From the NCBI GenBank assembly GCA_036250195.1, contig JAVHZZ010000003.1, forward strand, positions 22,845,573 through 22,909,572: a stretch of DNA of 64,000 nt, read 5' to 3'. The stretch comes from Mixophyes australis. Lineage: Eukaryota > Chordata > Amphibia > Anura > Limnodynastidae. Made by a program: the position numbers and the translations under genes. Below the pieces are notes generated by a model, which was not told the DNA's origin, searched no databases, and saw only the letters and a program-made list of their open reading frames with translations. Shown here piece after piece: positions 22,276-34,330 of this stretch; the first letter of the stretch is position 1; every line of letters starts with the position of its first letter.

Positions 22276-23232
22276 CAGGGGTGTCCAACCTTTTAGCTTC
22301 CCTGGGCCACATTGGAAGACGACGAGTTGGTTTGGGCCGCACATAAAATACACTAACACTAACGATAGCTGATCATCCCAAAAAAACATAGAAAACATAG
22401 TTAACATATTAAACTTACTTGGAAATGAAGTTAGTGAGATGTTTGACATTGTTTCTGAGCCACCAATGCTTCCATATTTGCTTCGATGGAACTTGTTGCA
22501 ATTCTCAGTGAGTTCTCAAGGTGCTCATCATATAAAGTAAAATGATGGTGTTAGTAAGTTAGGAGAGTGGTGTACTGATTTAGGGGTATATTTAGTGATT
22601 TTGTATTTGAGTAGCATATAAAGTAATTGAGTGGCATTAGCCTTTTTTTATGAACTAATGTGCAGATACCCAATGATATAAGTTCCTTTCTGATCGATCA
22701 GGCTCGACTGTGGCACAGAAGTACTCAGAGGTTAAATGGCACATGATCAGTTCACATCTGAGTAAATGCAGAGGACCAACCCAGAGGAGTTAATAGTAAA
22801 GCACAATGTTAGTGAAGGTAGTTAATTATAATAATAATAATAGTAATGTATTTAATACAGTAATTGTCCATTAATTAATTAATTACCTGCTGGCTGACAT
22901 TAAAGGCACCTGCGCTCCTGGAACCGCTCCTCCTAGCATAAGCGCGGCCACGAGTGACGTCATTGCGCCCCCGCGCCGTCATGACGTCATCGCGCCCCAG
23001 CGCCGTCATGACGTCATCGTGCGCATGCGCGATGAATGAAAAAAAACATGCCGGCGCTTGTGTGCAGGGCAAACGGGCGGACCGGTCCTGCCGCAAGTTA
23101 ATCATTTTCTTTACTTTTTATTTTCCAGGTTTTTTTATCCAATTAACAGCGCTGCCCCTTGCCACAGCTGGGCCGCATTCAAAGACGAGTTGGGCCGCAT
23201 GCGGCCCGCGGGCCGCGGGTTGGACAAGCCTG
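22276..23232. mobile_element. Non-autonomous hAT-type element (957 bp) with 8-bp target duplication
   Basis: Ends CAGGGGTGTCCAACC and GGTTGGACAAGCCTG are inverted repeats. Exact 8-bp flanks GTGTAAAC lie at 22268-22275 and 23233-23240. No transposase frame. It carries a CpG-rich interior with three TGACGTCA sites and GCGCATGCGC, and near the right end a cluster of gggccgcat words matching the left gggccacat region. Confidence 0.94.
22949..23031. promoter_or_regulatory. Cluster of CREB/ATF-type TGACGTCA sites plus an NRF1-type site inside a hAT element
   Basis: Exact TGACGTCA at 22955-22962, 22982-22989 and 23009-23016, at 27-bp spacing in a short tandem repeat (cgccgtcatgacgtcatcgc). Followed by GCGCATGCGC at 23021-23030, the NRF1 consensus. 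The sites are seen; any regulatory activity is inference, and the CpGs are likely methylated if unused. Confidence 0.5.
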
Positions 23233-23381
23233 GTGTAAACCTTAGCAGCTGTCACCATATTGACCCAAAAATCCATTTGCTTCACAATATAAAATTGTGT
23301 GCAGTTGTGCAAAACGTTGGCGCTTGATATCGCAAGAGATTATTTACGCTGCCACGTTTGCGGTTCTTAAATGACCCTTAT

Positions 23382-23556
23382 GGGAAGTTTAATCAAATCT
23401 TCTAAAAGGGGAAAGTGGAGGTGTTGCCCATAACAACCAATCAGATTCTAGCTATCATGTTCTAGAATGCACTAGATAAATGACAGCTAGAATGATTGGT
23501 TGCTATGGGCAACAGCTCCACTTTTCCATTTTAGAAGGTTTGATAAATCAACTCCT
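23382..23556. repeat. Foldback MITE ('gcaaccaatcag' family)
   Basis: Left gttgcccataacaaccaatcag is mirrored by attggttgctatgggcaac. Outer arms aatcaaatcttctaaaa/ttttagaaggtttgat. The near-identical element at 26226-26390 shows the family is dispersed. Confidence 0.88.
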
Positions 23557-25299
23557 TAATGTACAGTATTATAAGTGGACCAATAGTCCAGAAGTACATT
23601 ATATTACTGTGATAATCCAGATTTTCAGTGTCACAAGGGGCTTACTCATTTAGGGTGGGGTGATAGTAAAATTGGGGAATGACTGGTATGGTATCCACAT
23701 TTCATGGGGATTTTTTTTTTTTTTTACCAATTTTGGGCTAGCGCCCCCACCCCACTTTCCCACACATAGACATGCCAGAGTTGGTGGATCTGAAATAATC
23801 TGTGCTGCTGTCCCTCTAGTGCCCTGGATGGCTACATGATGTTATAGTTTCCCCTTTCTTCCCTTGCTAGTCCGTGTGTACCCGTCATATCTGTCAACAT
23901 TCTGATTTGGAAATTTTGAGCAAAATAATCCAAACTCCTACTTTTCTAAAACCACGACCTGTCCGCAGCACTCCCATTTTGGTTGAGTCAGAATCCCTCT
24001 TGGCCTGCCAGAAAATTGGTGTGCTCAGTTTTGAAGTATAAATACAACTTGTGGTCTGATCCTGGAATCGAAATAGTGATGACTCCGTTACTGTAGACCC
24101 ACAAACTGAATTTCTAGCTTCTGCCGTGCATGGCCAATTATTTTCATTTTGACTAGAACGTCTGACATGATTTATATAACTGATTTGAAAACTGTCATCT
24201 CACTTTTTTTTCCAGTTTTTTTTAATAAGTTTTTACTTTTAAGGGTTCCGCTGAGTTCATGTCAGTGGCATCAATATCTCTATCCAGAGTGGGGGAATAA
24301 ACTTATAATACACCAATTATACTCAAAATCCTACCCTCTGCTCCCTGTTTATGCCACACTCCTATAAATGTCTATATGTGCCCCTCTTTGTTACACCCCC
24401 TTTGCTGTAATGCTGGTCTTGATCTGTATTTTTAGCTGGTGACAGAAACAGGGAATGACTTCATCATATAGTAGTGTGTTAATCGTGTATAATTGAAATT
24501 TATTCAACACTTCTGTACAAAACACACATATTGGAAAATGAAGATCACTGTGGGGTTATTGATTTCATCGTTTAACCTAACAGTTCAAATGTAAATCAGC
24601 ACTATATTTGCAAGAAATAAAAGTTGTTTATATCTATCCAATAGTAGGCATTCAATTATATACATTATTTTTTCTCTAGTTCAGAACATAATTACAACAC
24701 TGTGGGGCATTTTTATGAAAAGGTGAAAATCCCGTCTTATTTTCACTTTACCCAATTTATCAAAGGGTTTACCGCTGGGGATAACACTGTGGCCGGTGAT
24801 AACTCTGCCAGCGGTAATCTTCGCCTATGCCCTGGGGAAGCCTATTCATCAGGTATGTCCATGCTGCTTGTACAGCAGTGATACCTGTTCTGTTATCGCC
24901 ATCTCGGATATCGACACAGTCATTTCAAATTAAATAAATGTTGGTTTTTTTTACTTTATGGAACTGAGGCCCAAATCTGGGCTTTCGATACCATGGCATA
25001 GGCGCCAGCCGACTCACGCAGTCGCATATCTGCCGAGACTGGTGCCCAGCGTAGCTCTAATCTATAGGGCAGGATTAGTAGAAGTCTCGATCAGCTGCCT
25101 CGGAAATATTTTATTAGTGGATTGCAGCAATAAGTATTTTTCTTAATTCTACGTTAAGCGGTGATAACAATAATCATCCGTATCGCTGCAAGGATTCTTC
25201 CAGTGATAAAAATTACACAGTATTTCCATACTTGGCTGCTGTCCCTAACTTCCAGGTTTCCTGATAAAGTCTCAGGGCTTAAATGTTTGTCCCAGTAGA
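23557..25299. other. Intronic sequence with one probable decayed MITE
   Basis: No gene recognised. The T run at 23712-23725 is followed by a C-rich patch. At 24715-24935, phrases such as gtggccggtgataactctgc and gttatcgccatctcggatat suggest a decayed MITE without clear ends. Confidence 0.4.
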
Positions 25300-25738
25300 G
25301 CTAGGTACACACTACAGGGTTTTTGTCCAATAATCGGCTCAACCAGCCGACATACGACCACTCGTTCAAAAGTCTGGTCAGTGTGTGTAGTGACACGATG
25401 GTCGAAAGTCTGCCCAAATGGATGATTGTCACCTCATTTGGTTGGTCCTACCGTTAAATAATTTCGTTCCAATCTCATTTCCGTTGTGTAGTGTGTATAA
25501 ACTTCCGACTGATCCACGACAATCCTCCGATACTTCCTCATATACTTCCGAAATTGCAATCATTGCTCACGACAAGATGGCTGTAAAAAGTCGCTAAAGG
25601 GACGTCCGCTCTTCCCTTTATCGTCTAAAACAAGGCTAGTGTGTATGCAGTCCATGGACCGAGCGATCGGGCCGTCGATCGTATGTAAAATCGTTCGGCA
25701 TAAAAAGTTGGTGGAAAATTCTGTAGTGTGTACCCAGC
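25300..25738. mobile_element. MITE with 'gctaggtacacactacag' ends
   Basis: Left end GCTAGGTACACACTACAG is complemented by CTGTAGTGTGTACCCAGC. The interior (aataatcggctcaaccagcc, gtccatggaccgagcgatcg) matches 47732-48150 along its length. Flanking TAGA/TGAA may be a decayed TTAA. Confidence 0.9.
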
Positions 25739-25970
25739 TGAACATAGTGTTTTTCCATGCAGATAGACTACAAAAAGTGGATTAAGAGCATGCTCCGTTG
25801 TAGGAACACAGCAGACAAACGGATGCAGATTGCTCACATTTTATAATTGACACCCATGGTGTCATAATACATGTAGCAAGCTGTGATTACATTATTTGTT
25901 CTGTACTAATTAGGTTCAAATAAAATATTATCTGCATATTGGGTGGTGCGTGACATGCACTTTAATGCAC
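25739..25970. other. Unassigned spacer
   Basis: Nothing recognised. Confidence 0.4.
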
Positions 25971-26175
25971 TACATACCTCCCAACTGTTTCGATTTCATC
26001 GGGACACTCCCGATTTCAGGGCTCTATCTTTGTCCTGCGGGTGGGAATATTGGGGGACAGGAGGTATGTAATGGGCAGCCTAGCTCTCAGCAGCCACCTG
26101 GGTGGTGGCCACGCCCCCTCTGTGACCTGGCCACGCCCCCTGTCCCACTGCCGGAGACAGACATGTTGGAAGGTA
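25971..26175. repeat. MITE with 'tacatacctcccaactgttt' left end
   Basis: Carries catcgggacactcccgattt and gtggccacgccccctctgtg. The right boundary near 26175 is uncertain (ttggaaggtattgcact). Same broad family as 4203-4314. Confidence 0.65.
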
Positions 26176-26225
26176 TTGCACTGTACTGACAGAATATCAG
26201 AATTTAGTATTTAGTCTTTATATTT

Positions 26226-26390
26226 GGGGATAGATTATCTAAAACTTCTAAAAAGGAAGTGTGGAGGTGTTGCCCATAGCAACCAATCAGATTCCAGCTA
26301 TCATTTATGTACTACATTCTAATAAATGATAGCTAGAATTTGATTGGTTGCTATGGGCAGCATCTCCATTTTTCTACCCCTTGATCTGAA
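26226..26390. repeat. Foldback MITE ('gcaaccaatcag' family), second copy
   Basis: Arms ggaggtgttgcccatagcaa and ttgctatgggcagcatctcc around a centre near 26310, with attctaataaatgatagcta at the middle. Homologous to 23382-23556. Confidence 0.88.
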
Positions 26391-27339
26391 GTCACCTGCC
26401 GTTCCCCGACCTGGTGGATCAATACCTAAATATCATGGAACTCGTTATCTAACGGGCAAGAATTTGGAAAATTACTTTTTTAATCCATTTATATGCTAGT
26501 TGGGACATTTAAAACACTGGGGCCAGAGGCAATTTATTTAACTGGATTACCCTTGAGCAAGCCGTAGTTGGTTCTCAAAGAGTGTGTTAGGCTCTTAATA
26601 CTATACGGGTTGGGTACCATTATACATTTACATGCATGTTTTAAATCCTGATTAATATCTAAATATAAAATTCTGTCTGTAGTCTCAGATGACGAGGGAA
26701 AATAAATGTTTTTGGTTGTTTTAACAATTAACCCCAAATGTCCCTCTGTGGCCACGTGAAACGTTGGGAGGTTTGTAGTCGATGGGAAGCATAGGACATT
26801 GTGGAGGGAGCATGTGATGATTTACTGTGAATCAGGTTGGAAGAGGCAGATGATAATTCTTTGGAGGAGGCCAAGGGCATGTTTGCTGATAGGTGGTGAT
26901 AGATTGAAGAGGAGTGAGCCTGTGTTTGCAGAACGGAATCGTACAGCTTGTGATATGCGGTGTAGAGCACGTGTACTCTAACCCCAGAACCTCCCCAGTC
27001 CATGTCTCCCATTTATCAAATCAACAAGCAATGAAATCTCTAATGATGCCGGCGGCGAGAGAATTGCACGCAGTCAGGTTATTGCATGTTCTCTGGCTCA
27101 GTATAAAGGTTTCTGCTACCAGGTACTATTCCTAAATGTACATTAGTAGCGCTAGGTGTGGTGATATGTAAACCCCCTACTACATTGATACACCTGTATA
27201 ATAAGTATGGAAACCCTATTTATATAAGGGGTTGTGTCCATTTAGTGTTGCAATAACCACATCAGCAGAAGTCTTTCTGCAGAAAGAACATTACTTGTTT
27301 TATTATTATGTTATTATTATTACTACAGCCTACGATTTC
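26391..27339. other. Unassigned intronic sequence
   Basis: No gene recognised. Open frames on both strands in 26728-27135 overlap each other and lack domains. Confidence 0.4.
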
Positions 27340-27950
27340 ATGGGCCGGAACCAGGGGTGGAATGGGTGTATGCACACAGTCAACGTACAGTTAGGGCGTG
27401 CCAAGCCAGAGTGCACACAGCAGTGTCCTATTCAAGCTTTGGGCATCTCAAAAGTACGTAATTTCCAGCTGTATCACTTGCACCAGCTACAGGTCAGGTG
27501 TAAGTGCTGATTACTAGTGATGACGGCTGTGCATGCAGCTACAACATGTGCTTGCAATAAAGCGCAGCTATAAAAATGCATTTTATATACAGTAGACATT
27601 AATAACATCATGATACATGTATTTAATAGGGAAATTTTTTTTATTTTTTTTGTATTATTATTAATGACTATATTATTAACAGGTGACGATCATTGAATAC
27701 TTTTCTGTGTGTTCTGCTGGGACTATATATTCCACATATGTATTATACGTATCCTCCAGTGTATTGTGTCTGTGAGACAAGAGCGGACCTCGACCCGTAT
27801 TCAACAAGCGTCGTTTGGCTTCTTGATTCTTATTATTCTTGATTCTTATTCTCGTTGAATACTGACGTTCGTATGCCTGAATTACGTGCCTTTAAAAAGA
27901 AACATACAAAATTTACATTTGTTTTGCCCACCTTAATGAGTCAGGCCCTA
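27340..27950. mobile_element. DNA element with 'ttaatgagtcaggccc' right end
   Basis: Same family as 719-1079 and 39983-41777. Shared blocks are cgtacagttagggcgtgcca, agtagacattaataacatca, tattattaacaggtgac and the right end ccttaatgagtcaggcccta. The left terminus is missing or diverged. A reverse partial copy is at 46497-46899. Confidence 0.78.
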
Positions 27951-30900
27951 CAAGCCTTCTAACATGGTTCTTTAATAGAGCTCTATGGAGAAGATGTTGG
28001 AGAGCTATCGATGGACTGAATCCTCCAGTTCTGTGCCAAGATCTCTGATTCGGATAATTTTGGTCAGGTTTGATTAAAGGATACAGAGAGGTTACCAGCA
28101 CTTGCTGTATTTAAGGGGGGGGGGGGGGGGTCACTGCATATGCCAATGATGTAATGATTGTGTTAATAAAACTGAAATTTATTACAAAATCAGGCAAATG
28201 ATAGGTGCAAATCGTGAAAACTAAATATGCATAAACCGTAACTCAATCTGTATTTTTTTCCAATCAGTCCATAATAAAATTCTGTATAATGCCAGATTCC
28301 AAATGGTACTACACTGAAAGAAGATTTGGTATTCAGTTATAGATCATACAGTCAATTGCTGTTTTTTTCTAATGTTCAGAACCTTATACTTCCAAGTGGT
28401 TGTAAAGTGATCGGTATTAACAGCAATGACTTGTGCCAAAAATCAGTATACTTGCGATCAGTTTGGTGGTTTGACCCATCCCGGTGTTTGCAAAATTGTC
28501 CCTAGTCTGGTCCGTCTCCTTTTAATGAGCGGTGCAGCGCTGTTTGATAAGTTCTCAGAGTCAGCGTGTGTTCCAACGTGGAACGCACCTGACTACTTCC
28601 TGTTTTGACGTAGGGGTGTTGTCGACGCGTTTCACCACATGACAGTGACTTCCTCAGGGCTGTGATTAAAGGATAGTTTCCCCTAAAACTGAAAATTTCA
28701 ATATCTTATGTAAATTTTGATCACACAAAATGACTTACCTGGGGTCCACCATTCACATAATGCGAGGGCACTGGCGGTTCCCGGTGATGCTCAGTCTCTC
28801 AGAGACAATCCCTGTAATTACATCTTACCAAGCACTTGTCCGATCTGTATATGACATTTTGTTCTCGGTAACAGCTAAATCCACTTGCTGCATGAATGAA
28901 TCAATATTCTCTCGGACACATATGTTTCAGACTCCAACATTTGTGTGGGCTGCTATGGATGGATGCAGTACCATTTATAAATAATCAATAATCAATAAAC
29001 AATGCACGTCAGGTTAAAGGGCATTCTAAACATCCAGGCTCTAGACTTGATTCAGGCAGTTTCAGGTCTGAACTAGGCACAAAATCTTTCATAGGTTTAT
29101 TATGATTTTATCATTTAAAGCCGTGATTGCAGTTTTTCTCTGTTTCCTCCATTACTTGTTAGAGAAAGTGTTTCAGCAGCATGGTTCTAATCATATGCTG
29201 AAACAAGGTCTCCGCCCAGTCATGATTAAATGATCCTGCAGTTATAGAGTGTGTGTGTTGAGGGGGGGGGGCTGCTTTGTTATAGCTGTGGACTACATCA
29301 TTCGGAAATATATATAGTGCTGTAATATAGCAGGGTTATGTGAGAGCAGCTGTTTGTTAATAAAACATGATATTGTGTATGTGAAATATCGTAAATTACA
29401 CTAATAAACCGGGGCGACAGCATCGTAATGTGTAGTGTTTCAATAAAGATAGCGCATTAAGTCTGGCGCTTGTAGAGTTTATTAATACAATTTGCTTTGT
29501 TCTACCGCAGTCTTCGTGTCAAGCATCCAACATTTATTTCTGTTCATGTGTTCAGAGTGAGGAGGGGGGTTATGGGAGTCATAGCCTTATTTGCTTATAG
29601 GTGACATTTGAAATCATTATTTTATGGTCTGTTTCTTATGTTTTTATACAAAAAATTTAAGAAGCTATCCACTTTCAGGCATATCCCTCTAATAAGGAAG
29701 CTGTATCCCACAGGGAGCCAGTGCGTAAGACGTAGGGCCTCTAGACCCCACCCTTGAGAAACCCGCCTGATCCTCGCTTCATACCTAGTGCGGGCGGCAT
29801 CTTCCATTCTTGGAAATGTGGTGCTGGGCTATGACATCATAACCAAGCACCACACTCTCTGCCCATTACCAACATGGAGAGGCAGCAGCCGCCAGCTTCA
29901 CAGGTAAGAAGCTGCCAACTACTGCCCCTCCATGTCAGCAGTGTGCGCTTCATGTGTGGGCACTCCTGTGACAATCAGGACATTGAAGAGTGACATTATG
30001 TCACTCATTCAGTGTGTTAGGCACCCCCTACACCCTGGCGGCCTAGGCAAATGCCTAGATTTACCGAGTGGTAGCACTGGTCCTGAACGTGGGACATCCC
30101 GTGTCTCCTATGGAAAGAACTCCATCCTTGAAGGCTGGAGATGTCAGGAAGTACGGCAGTGTAGCAGATCATTGGTCCTGATGCCCATCAGTTCATCCAG
30201 CCAAGAGTGCTACATTAGAAAGTCCTAGCATGCATAGTTGTTAGGGCTTCGGCCTTTCCTTTGCCCTCACATACACAATCCAAGTATCAGGATGTGGGAG
30301 TGAAACTATCTTATGAGACAGATGTCCAAGAGTAGGCATCACTTTTAAAGTTCATTCATATATGTGAACTTAATTATGTGGACAATAGGGGAACGTGAGT
30401 AGATCTAGGGAAAGGTCAAAGCCTGAATTCAGCAAAAATTTGTGGGTAGCTGATGATCAGCATTTTGTGCCCACTGTCACTGTAAGCTTAGTAGGAACAT
30501 AAAATACTGTCTCCGCTATGTGTAGGTGATTGGTTAATTTTATCAGTTAATGTTCATTTATTCTACAAGTGGACTTTGGGCCCACCAGACTGATATATCT
30601 ACCCATTAATCTGGGTTATTGTACCTTCACTCTCCCTTCTAGGAATTGATTTGAGAAAATGCTTCCAGACATAGATGAAATTTAAAATGGTAGTGTTGAG
30701 ATAGATTAGAAGACTCATTACATTTAATCAGATGGTTTTTTTTTGCTTTACCATTGCTCAATAGAAGTACAGTACCTGGAGGTTAAACAATCATGGAAAA
30801 TTAATGGTAAACGTGGACCAAAATACAGTACATAATATTTTGCTTGGTCCTTTAGTAGTATAATCATTTTATCAACAAAATGTTGATTTAATGTTAACTA

Positions 30901-30978
30901 TGATTAGGCCATTATATATCTAGAGAATTAAGTTTGTACATTATTTATTTATTGCAAAGCTAGTAAGATGCTTTTCAT
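27951..30978. other. Mostly unassigned intronic sequence
   Basis: G run at 28117-28130 and another at 29262-29270. The phrase gcgtttcaccacatgacagt at 28628-28647 resembles dispersed repeats. At 29810-30075 there are patches shared with 42890-43070 (attaccaacatgg / cactaacatgg, cttcacaggtaagaagc / ctttacaggtaagaagc), indicating a further repeat family with a gcggcctaggcaaatgcc end. No gene recognised. Confidence 0.45.
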
Positions 30979-30989
30979 GTGGACTTACC

Positions 30990-31707
30990 AGACCTACTGC
31001 TCTCGCCATTTCATCCTCCCCATATCTCATCATCTCAAATAACACTTAATTTTATCCTTCCCAATCACCAACTCATTCTCCTCAAATGCACCTCTTTCCA
31101 TCCTCCTCAATCATACCTCATTCCATCCTTCTCAATCATAACTCATTCCGTCCTCCTCAAATCATACCTCATTCCATCCTTCTTAATCATAACTCATTCC
31201 ATCCTCCTCAAATCATACCTCATTCCATTCTACTCAGTCACACCCTATTTCTTCCTCCTCAATCACAACTCATAACTCATTCCATCCTCCTCTCTCATAC
31301 TTCCTTCCGTTCTCCTCAATCATACCTCATTCAATCCTAATCAATCATACCTCATTCCATTCTACTCAGTGACACCTCATTCCTTCCTCCCCTAATCACA
31401 CCTCATTCCTTCCTCCCCTAATCACACCTCATTCGTTCCTCCCCTAATCACACCTCATTCCATACTCCCCTAATCACACCTCATTCCTTCCTCCAGTACT
31501 CACACCCACACCTCATTCCATCCTCCTCAGTCATTCCTTATTCATCCTCCACAATCTCACCCTATTCCACACTCAATCACATCCCATTCCATCTTCCTCA
31601 ATCCAACCTCACTCAAACCTCCTCAATCCAACCTTATTGTATTCTGCTCAATCACACCTCATTCCATCCTCCTCAATTACATCCCATTCCATCCTCCTCA
31701 GTCACAT
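30990..31707. repeat. 25-bp satellite array, left segment
   Basis: Diverged tandem units of the form acctcattccatcctcctca plus atcca. Since 25 is not divisible by three, frames rotate through 75 bp, giving Ser/Pro/Leu-rich spurious peptides with a 25-residue period on the + strand. Confidence 0.95.
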
Positions 31708-32308
31708 TGTCACACATCGAAGTCCGGCAGTTACTTTTCAAACCCGCTGTCCATTACGTTCGCTCTGTTCATCACTCTGCTTCAGGAACCGTGTGTCATA
31801 ATAATAATACTTTGTACAGCAGAAGGCGCATGGCCCTTTAAGAACTCTGTATCTGTGATCATGTGTTCTGTCCTGAGTCCTGCCCTGCTCATCAGCTCAT
31901 CTAATTAAACGTGCTCAGTGCCAGAGAATTAGGCTCCAAACCTTTACTCCAGTGTTCCTGTGCATATTGTGGCTGATTCCTGTGTATTCTAACCCGAACT
32001 GTTCCTGACTTCTCTTCTTCCTGCCATTTGCTACTGTTTATGCTCCTGATTATTGCTGACCTGACTTGTTCTGACAATTCTTCGGTTTCCTGATTTGGCA
32101 TTCTGCAGTCCGTTTGTGTACCAGTTCCAGCTAGCAGTCTATTGGCCCATGATAGCAGCTCATTTTGCCTGGAGGCAGCGCATAGTGTCGTGACCTGCAA
32201 ATTTACCTGGTAAAAACCGGTGGTTCGTTAGACTCCGCACCTTTGTTGCTGCCAGTACTAATCCAGGTTGGCGAAAGTGAATTCACTATATCTGCAAGAA
32301 TTTTGACA
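31708..32308 (+). mobile_element. Solo LTR inside the 25-bp satellite, copy 1
   Basis: Begins TGTCACACATCG and ends AATTTTGACA, with the palindromic TGTCA/TGACA ends expected of an LTR. The body (gacctgcaaatttacctggt, gttagactccgcacc) resembles the end of the LTR at 42084-42732. CACAT occurs immediately before the start and again at 32307-32311, so the duplication is ambiguous. No internal coding region is attached. Spurious - strand frames of about 100 residues are only the antisense of this LTR. Confidence 0.8.
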
Positions 32309-33307
32309 CATCTCATTCCATCTTCCTCAGTGAAACCTCGTTCCATCCTTCTCAATCCAACCTCATTCCATCCTCCTCAGTCAAACCTCATTCCATCCCC
32401 CTCAGTCAAACCTCATTCCATCCTCCTCAATCCAACCTCATTCCATCCTCCTCAATCCCACCTCATTCCATCCTCCTCATTCAATCCTCCTCAACCCAAA
32501 CTCATTCCATCCTTCTCAATCTAACCTCATTCCATCCTCTTCAATCCAACCTCATTCCATCCTCTTCAATCCAACCTCATTCCATCCTCTTCAATCCAAC
32601 CTCATTCCATCCTCCTCAATCCAACCTTATTCCATCCTCCTTAATACAACCTCATTTCATCCTCTTTATTCCAATCTGACTCCATCTTCTTCAATCCAGT
32701 CTCTTCCATCTTCCTCATTCACACCTCAATCCATACTCCTCAGTCACACCTCATTGCATACTCCTCAACCACACCCCATTCCATCATCCTCAATCAGGTC
32801 TTATTCCATCCTCCTCAGTTGCGCCTCATTCCATCCTCCCCTAATCACACCTCATTCCTTCCTCCTCTAACCACACCTCATTCCATCCTCCCCTAATCAC
32901 ACCTCATTCTATCCTCCCCTAATCACACCTCATTCCATCTTTCCCTAATCACACCTCATTCCATCTTTCCCTAATCACACCTCATTCCATCCTCCCCTAA
33001 TCACACCTCATTCTATCCTCCTCTAACCACACCTCATTCCATCCTCCCCTAATCACAAATCATTCTATCCTCCCCTAATCACACCTCATTCCATCTTTCC
33101 CTAATCACACCTCATTCCATCTATCCCTAATCACACCTCATTCCATCCTCCTCAGTTATACACTATTCTGTCCTCCGCAATCATTCCTTATTCATCCTCC
33201 ACAATCTAACCCCATTCCATGCTCAATCACATCCGATTCCATCTTCCTCAATCCAATCTCATTCAAACCTTCTCAATCCAACCTCATTCTATTCTGCTCA
33301 ATCACAT
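32309..33307. repeat. 25-bp satellite array, middle segment
   Basis: Same unit as the left segment. Sub-families are visible: ctcaatccaacctcattcc units on the left (32340-32690) and cccctaatcacacctcattc units on the right (32830-33140). Confidence 0.95.
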
Positions 33308-33924
33308 TGTCACACATCGAAGTCCGGCAGTTACTTTTCAAACCCGCTGTCCATTACGTTCGCTCTGTTTGTCACTCTGCTTCAGGCGAGAACCTTTTGC
33401 CATGATAATAATATTTTGTACGACAGAAGGCGCATGACCCTTTAAGAACTCTATATCTGTGATCATGTGTTCTGTCCTGAGTCCCGCCCTGCTCATCAGC
33501 TCAGCTATTTAAACATGCTCAGTGCACAGGCCTGTGCCAGAGTATTAGGCTCCAAACCTTTACTCCAGTGTTCCTGTGCATATTGTGGCTTATTCCTGTG
33601 TATTCTGACCCGAACTGTTCCTGACTTCTCTTCTTCCTGCCATTTGCTACTGTTTATGCTCCTGATTATTGCTGACCTGACTTGTTCTGACAATTCTTCG
33701 GTTTCCTGATTTGGCATTCTGCAGTCCGTTTGTGTACCAGTTCCAGCTACCAGCCTATTGGCCCTTGATACCAGCATGTCTTGCCTGGAGGTAGCGCTTA
33801 GTGTCGTGACCTGCAAATTTACCTGGTAAAAACTTGTGGTTCATTAGACTCCGCACCTCTGTTGCTGCCAGTACTAATCCAGGTTGGCAAAAGTGAATCC
33901 ACTATATCTGCAAGAATTTTGACA
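33308..33924 (+). mobile_element. Solo LTR inside the 25-bp satellite, copy 2 (duplicate)
   Basis: Same LTR as 31708-32308 with a few substitutions and a small insertion (gcacaggcctgtgcc near 33521). Its satellite flanks also match those of copy 1, showing duplication of a block and not a second insertion. A TATA-like ctatttaaacatgctcag is at 33504-33521. Confidence 0.82.
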
Positions 33925-34330
33925 CATCTCATTCCATCCTCCTCAGTGAAACATCATTCCATCCTCCTCAATCCAACCTCATTCCATCCTCCTCGTTCAA
34001 ACCTCGGTCCATCCTCCTCAATCCAACCTCATTCCATCCTCCTCAATCCAACCTCATTCCAACCTCATTCCATCCTCCTCATTCCATCCTCCTCAATCCA
34101 ACCTCATTCCATCCTTCTCAATCCAATCTCATTCCATCCTCCTCAATCCAACCTCATTCCATCCTCTTCAATCCAACCTCATTCCATCCTCCTTAATCCA
34201 ACCTCATTCCATCCTCTTCAATCCAATCTCTTCCATCTTCCTCATTCACACCTCAATCCATACTCCTCAGTCACACCTCATTCCATCCTCCTCAATCATA
34301 CCTCATTCCATTCTTCTCCCCTGAAACTCT
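33925..34330. repeat. 25-bp satellite array, right segment
   Basis: Begins catctcattccatcctcctc and repeats the order of variants seen after LTR copy 1, including cttccatcttcctcattcac. Ends near ctcccctgaaactctaaacc. Confidence 0.94.

Noticed and set aside
31901..33816. Two nearly identical frames of about 100 residues on the - strand as a duplicated gene
   Set aside because: They are the antisense of two copies of one solo LTR; the similarity comes from the DNA repeat.
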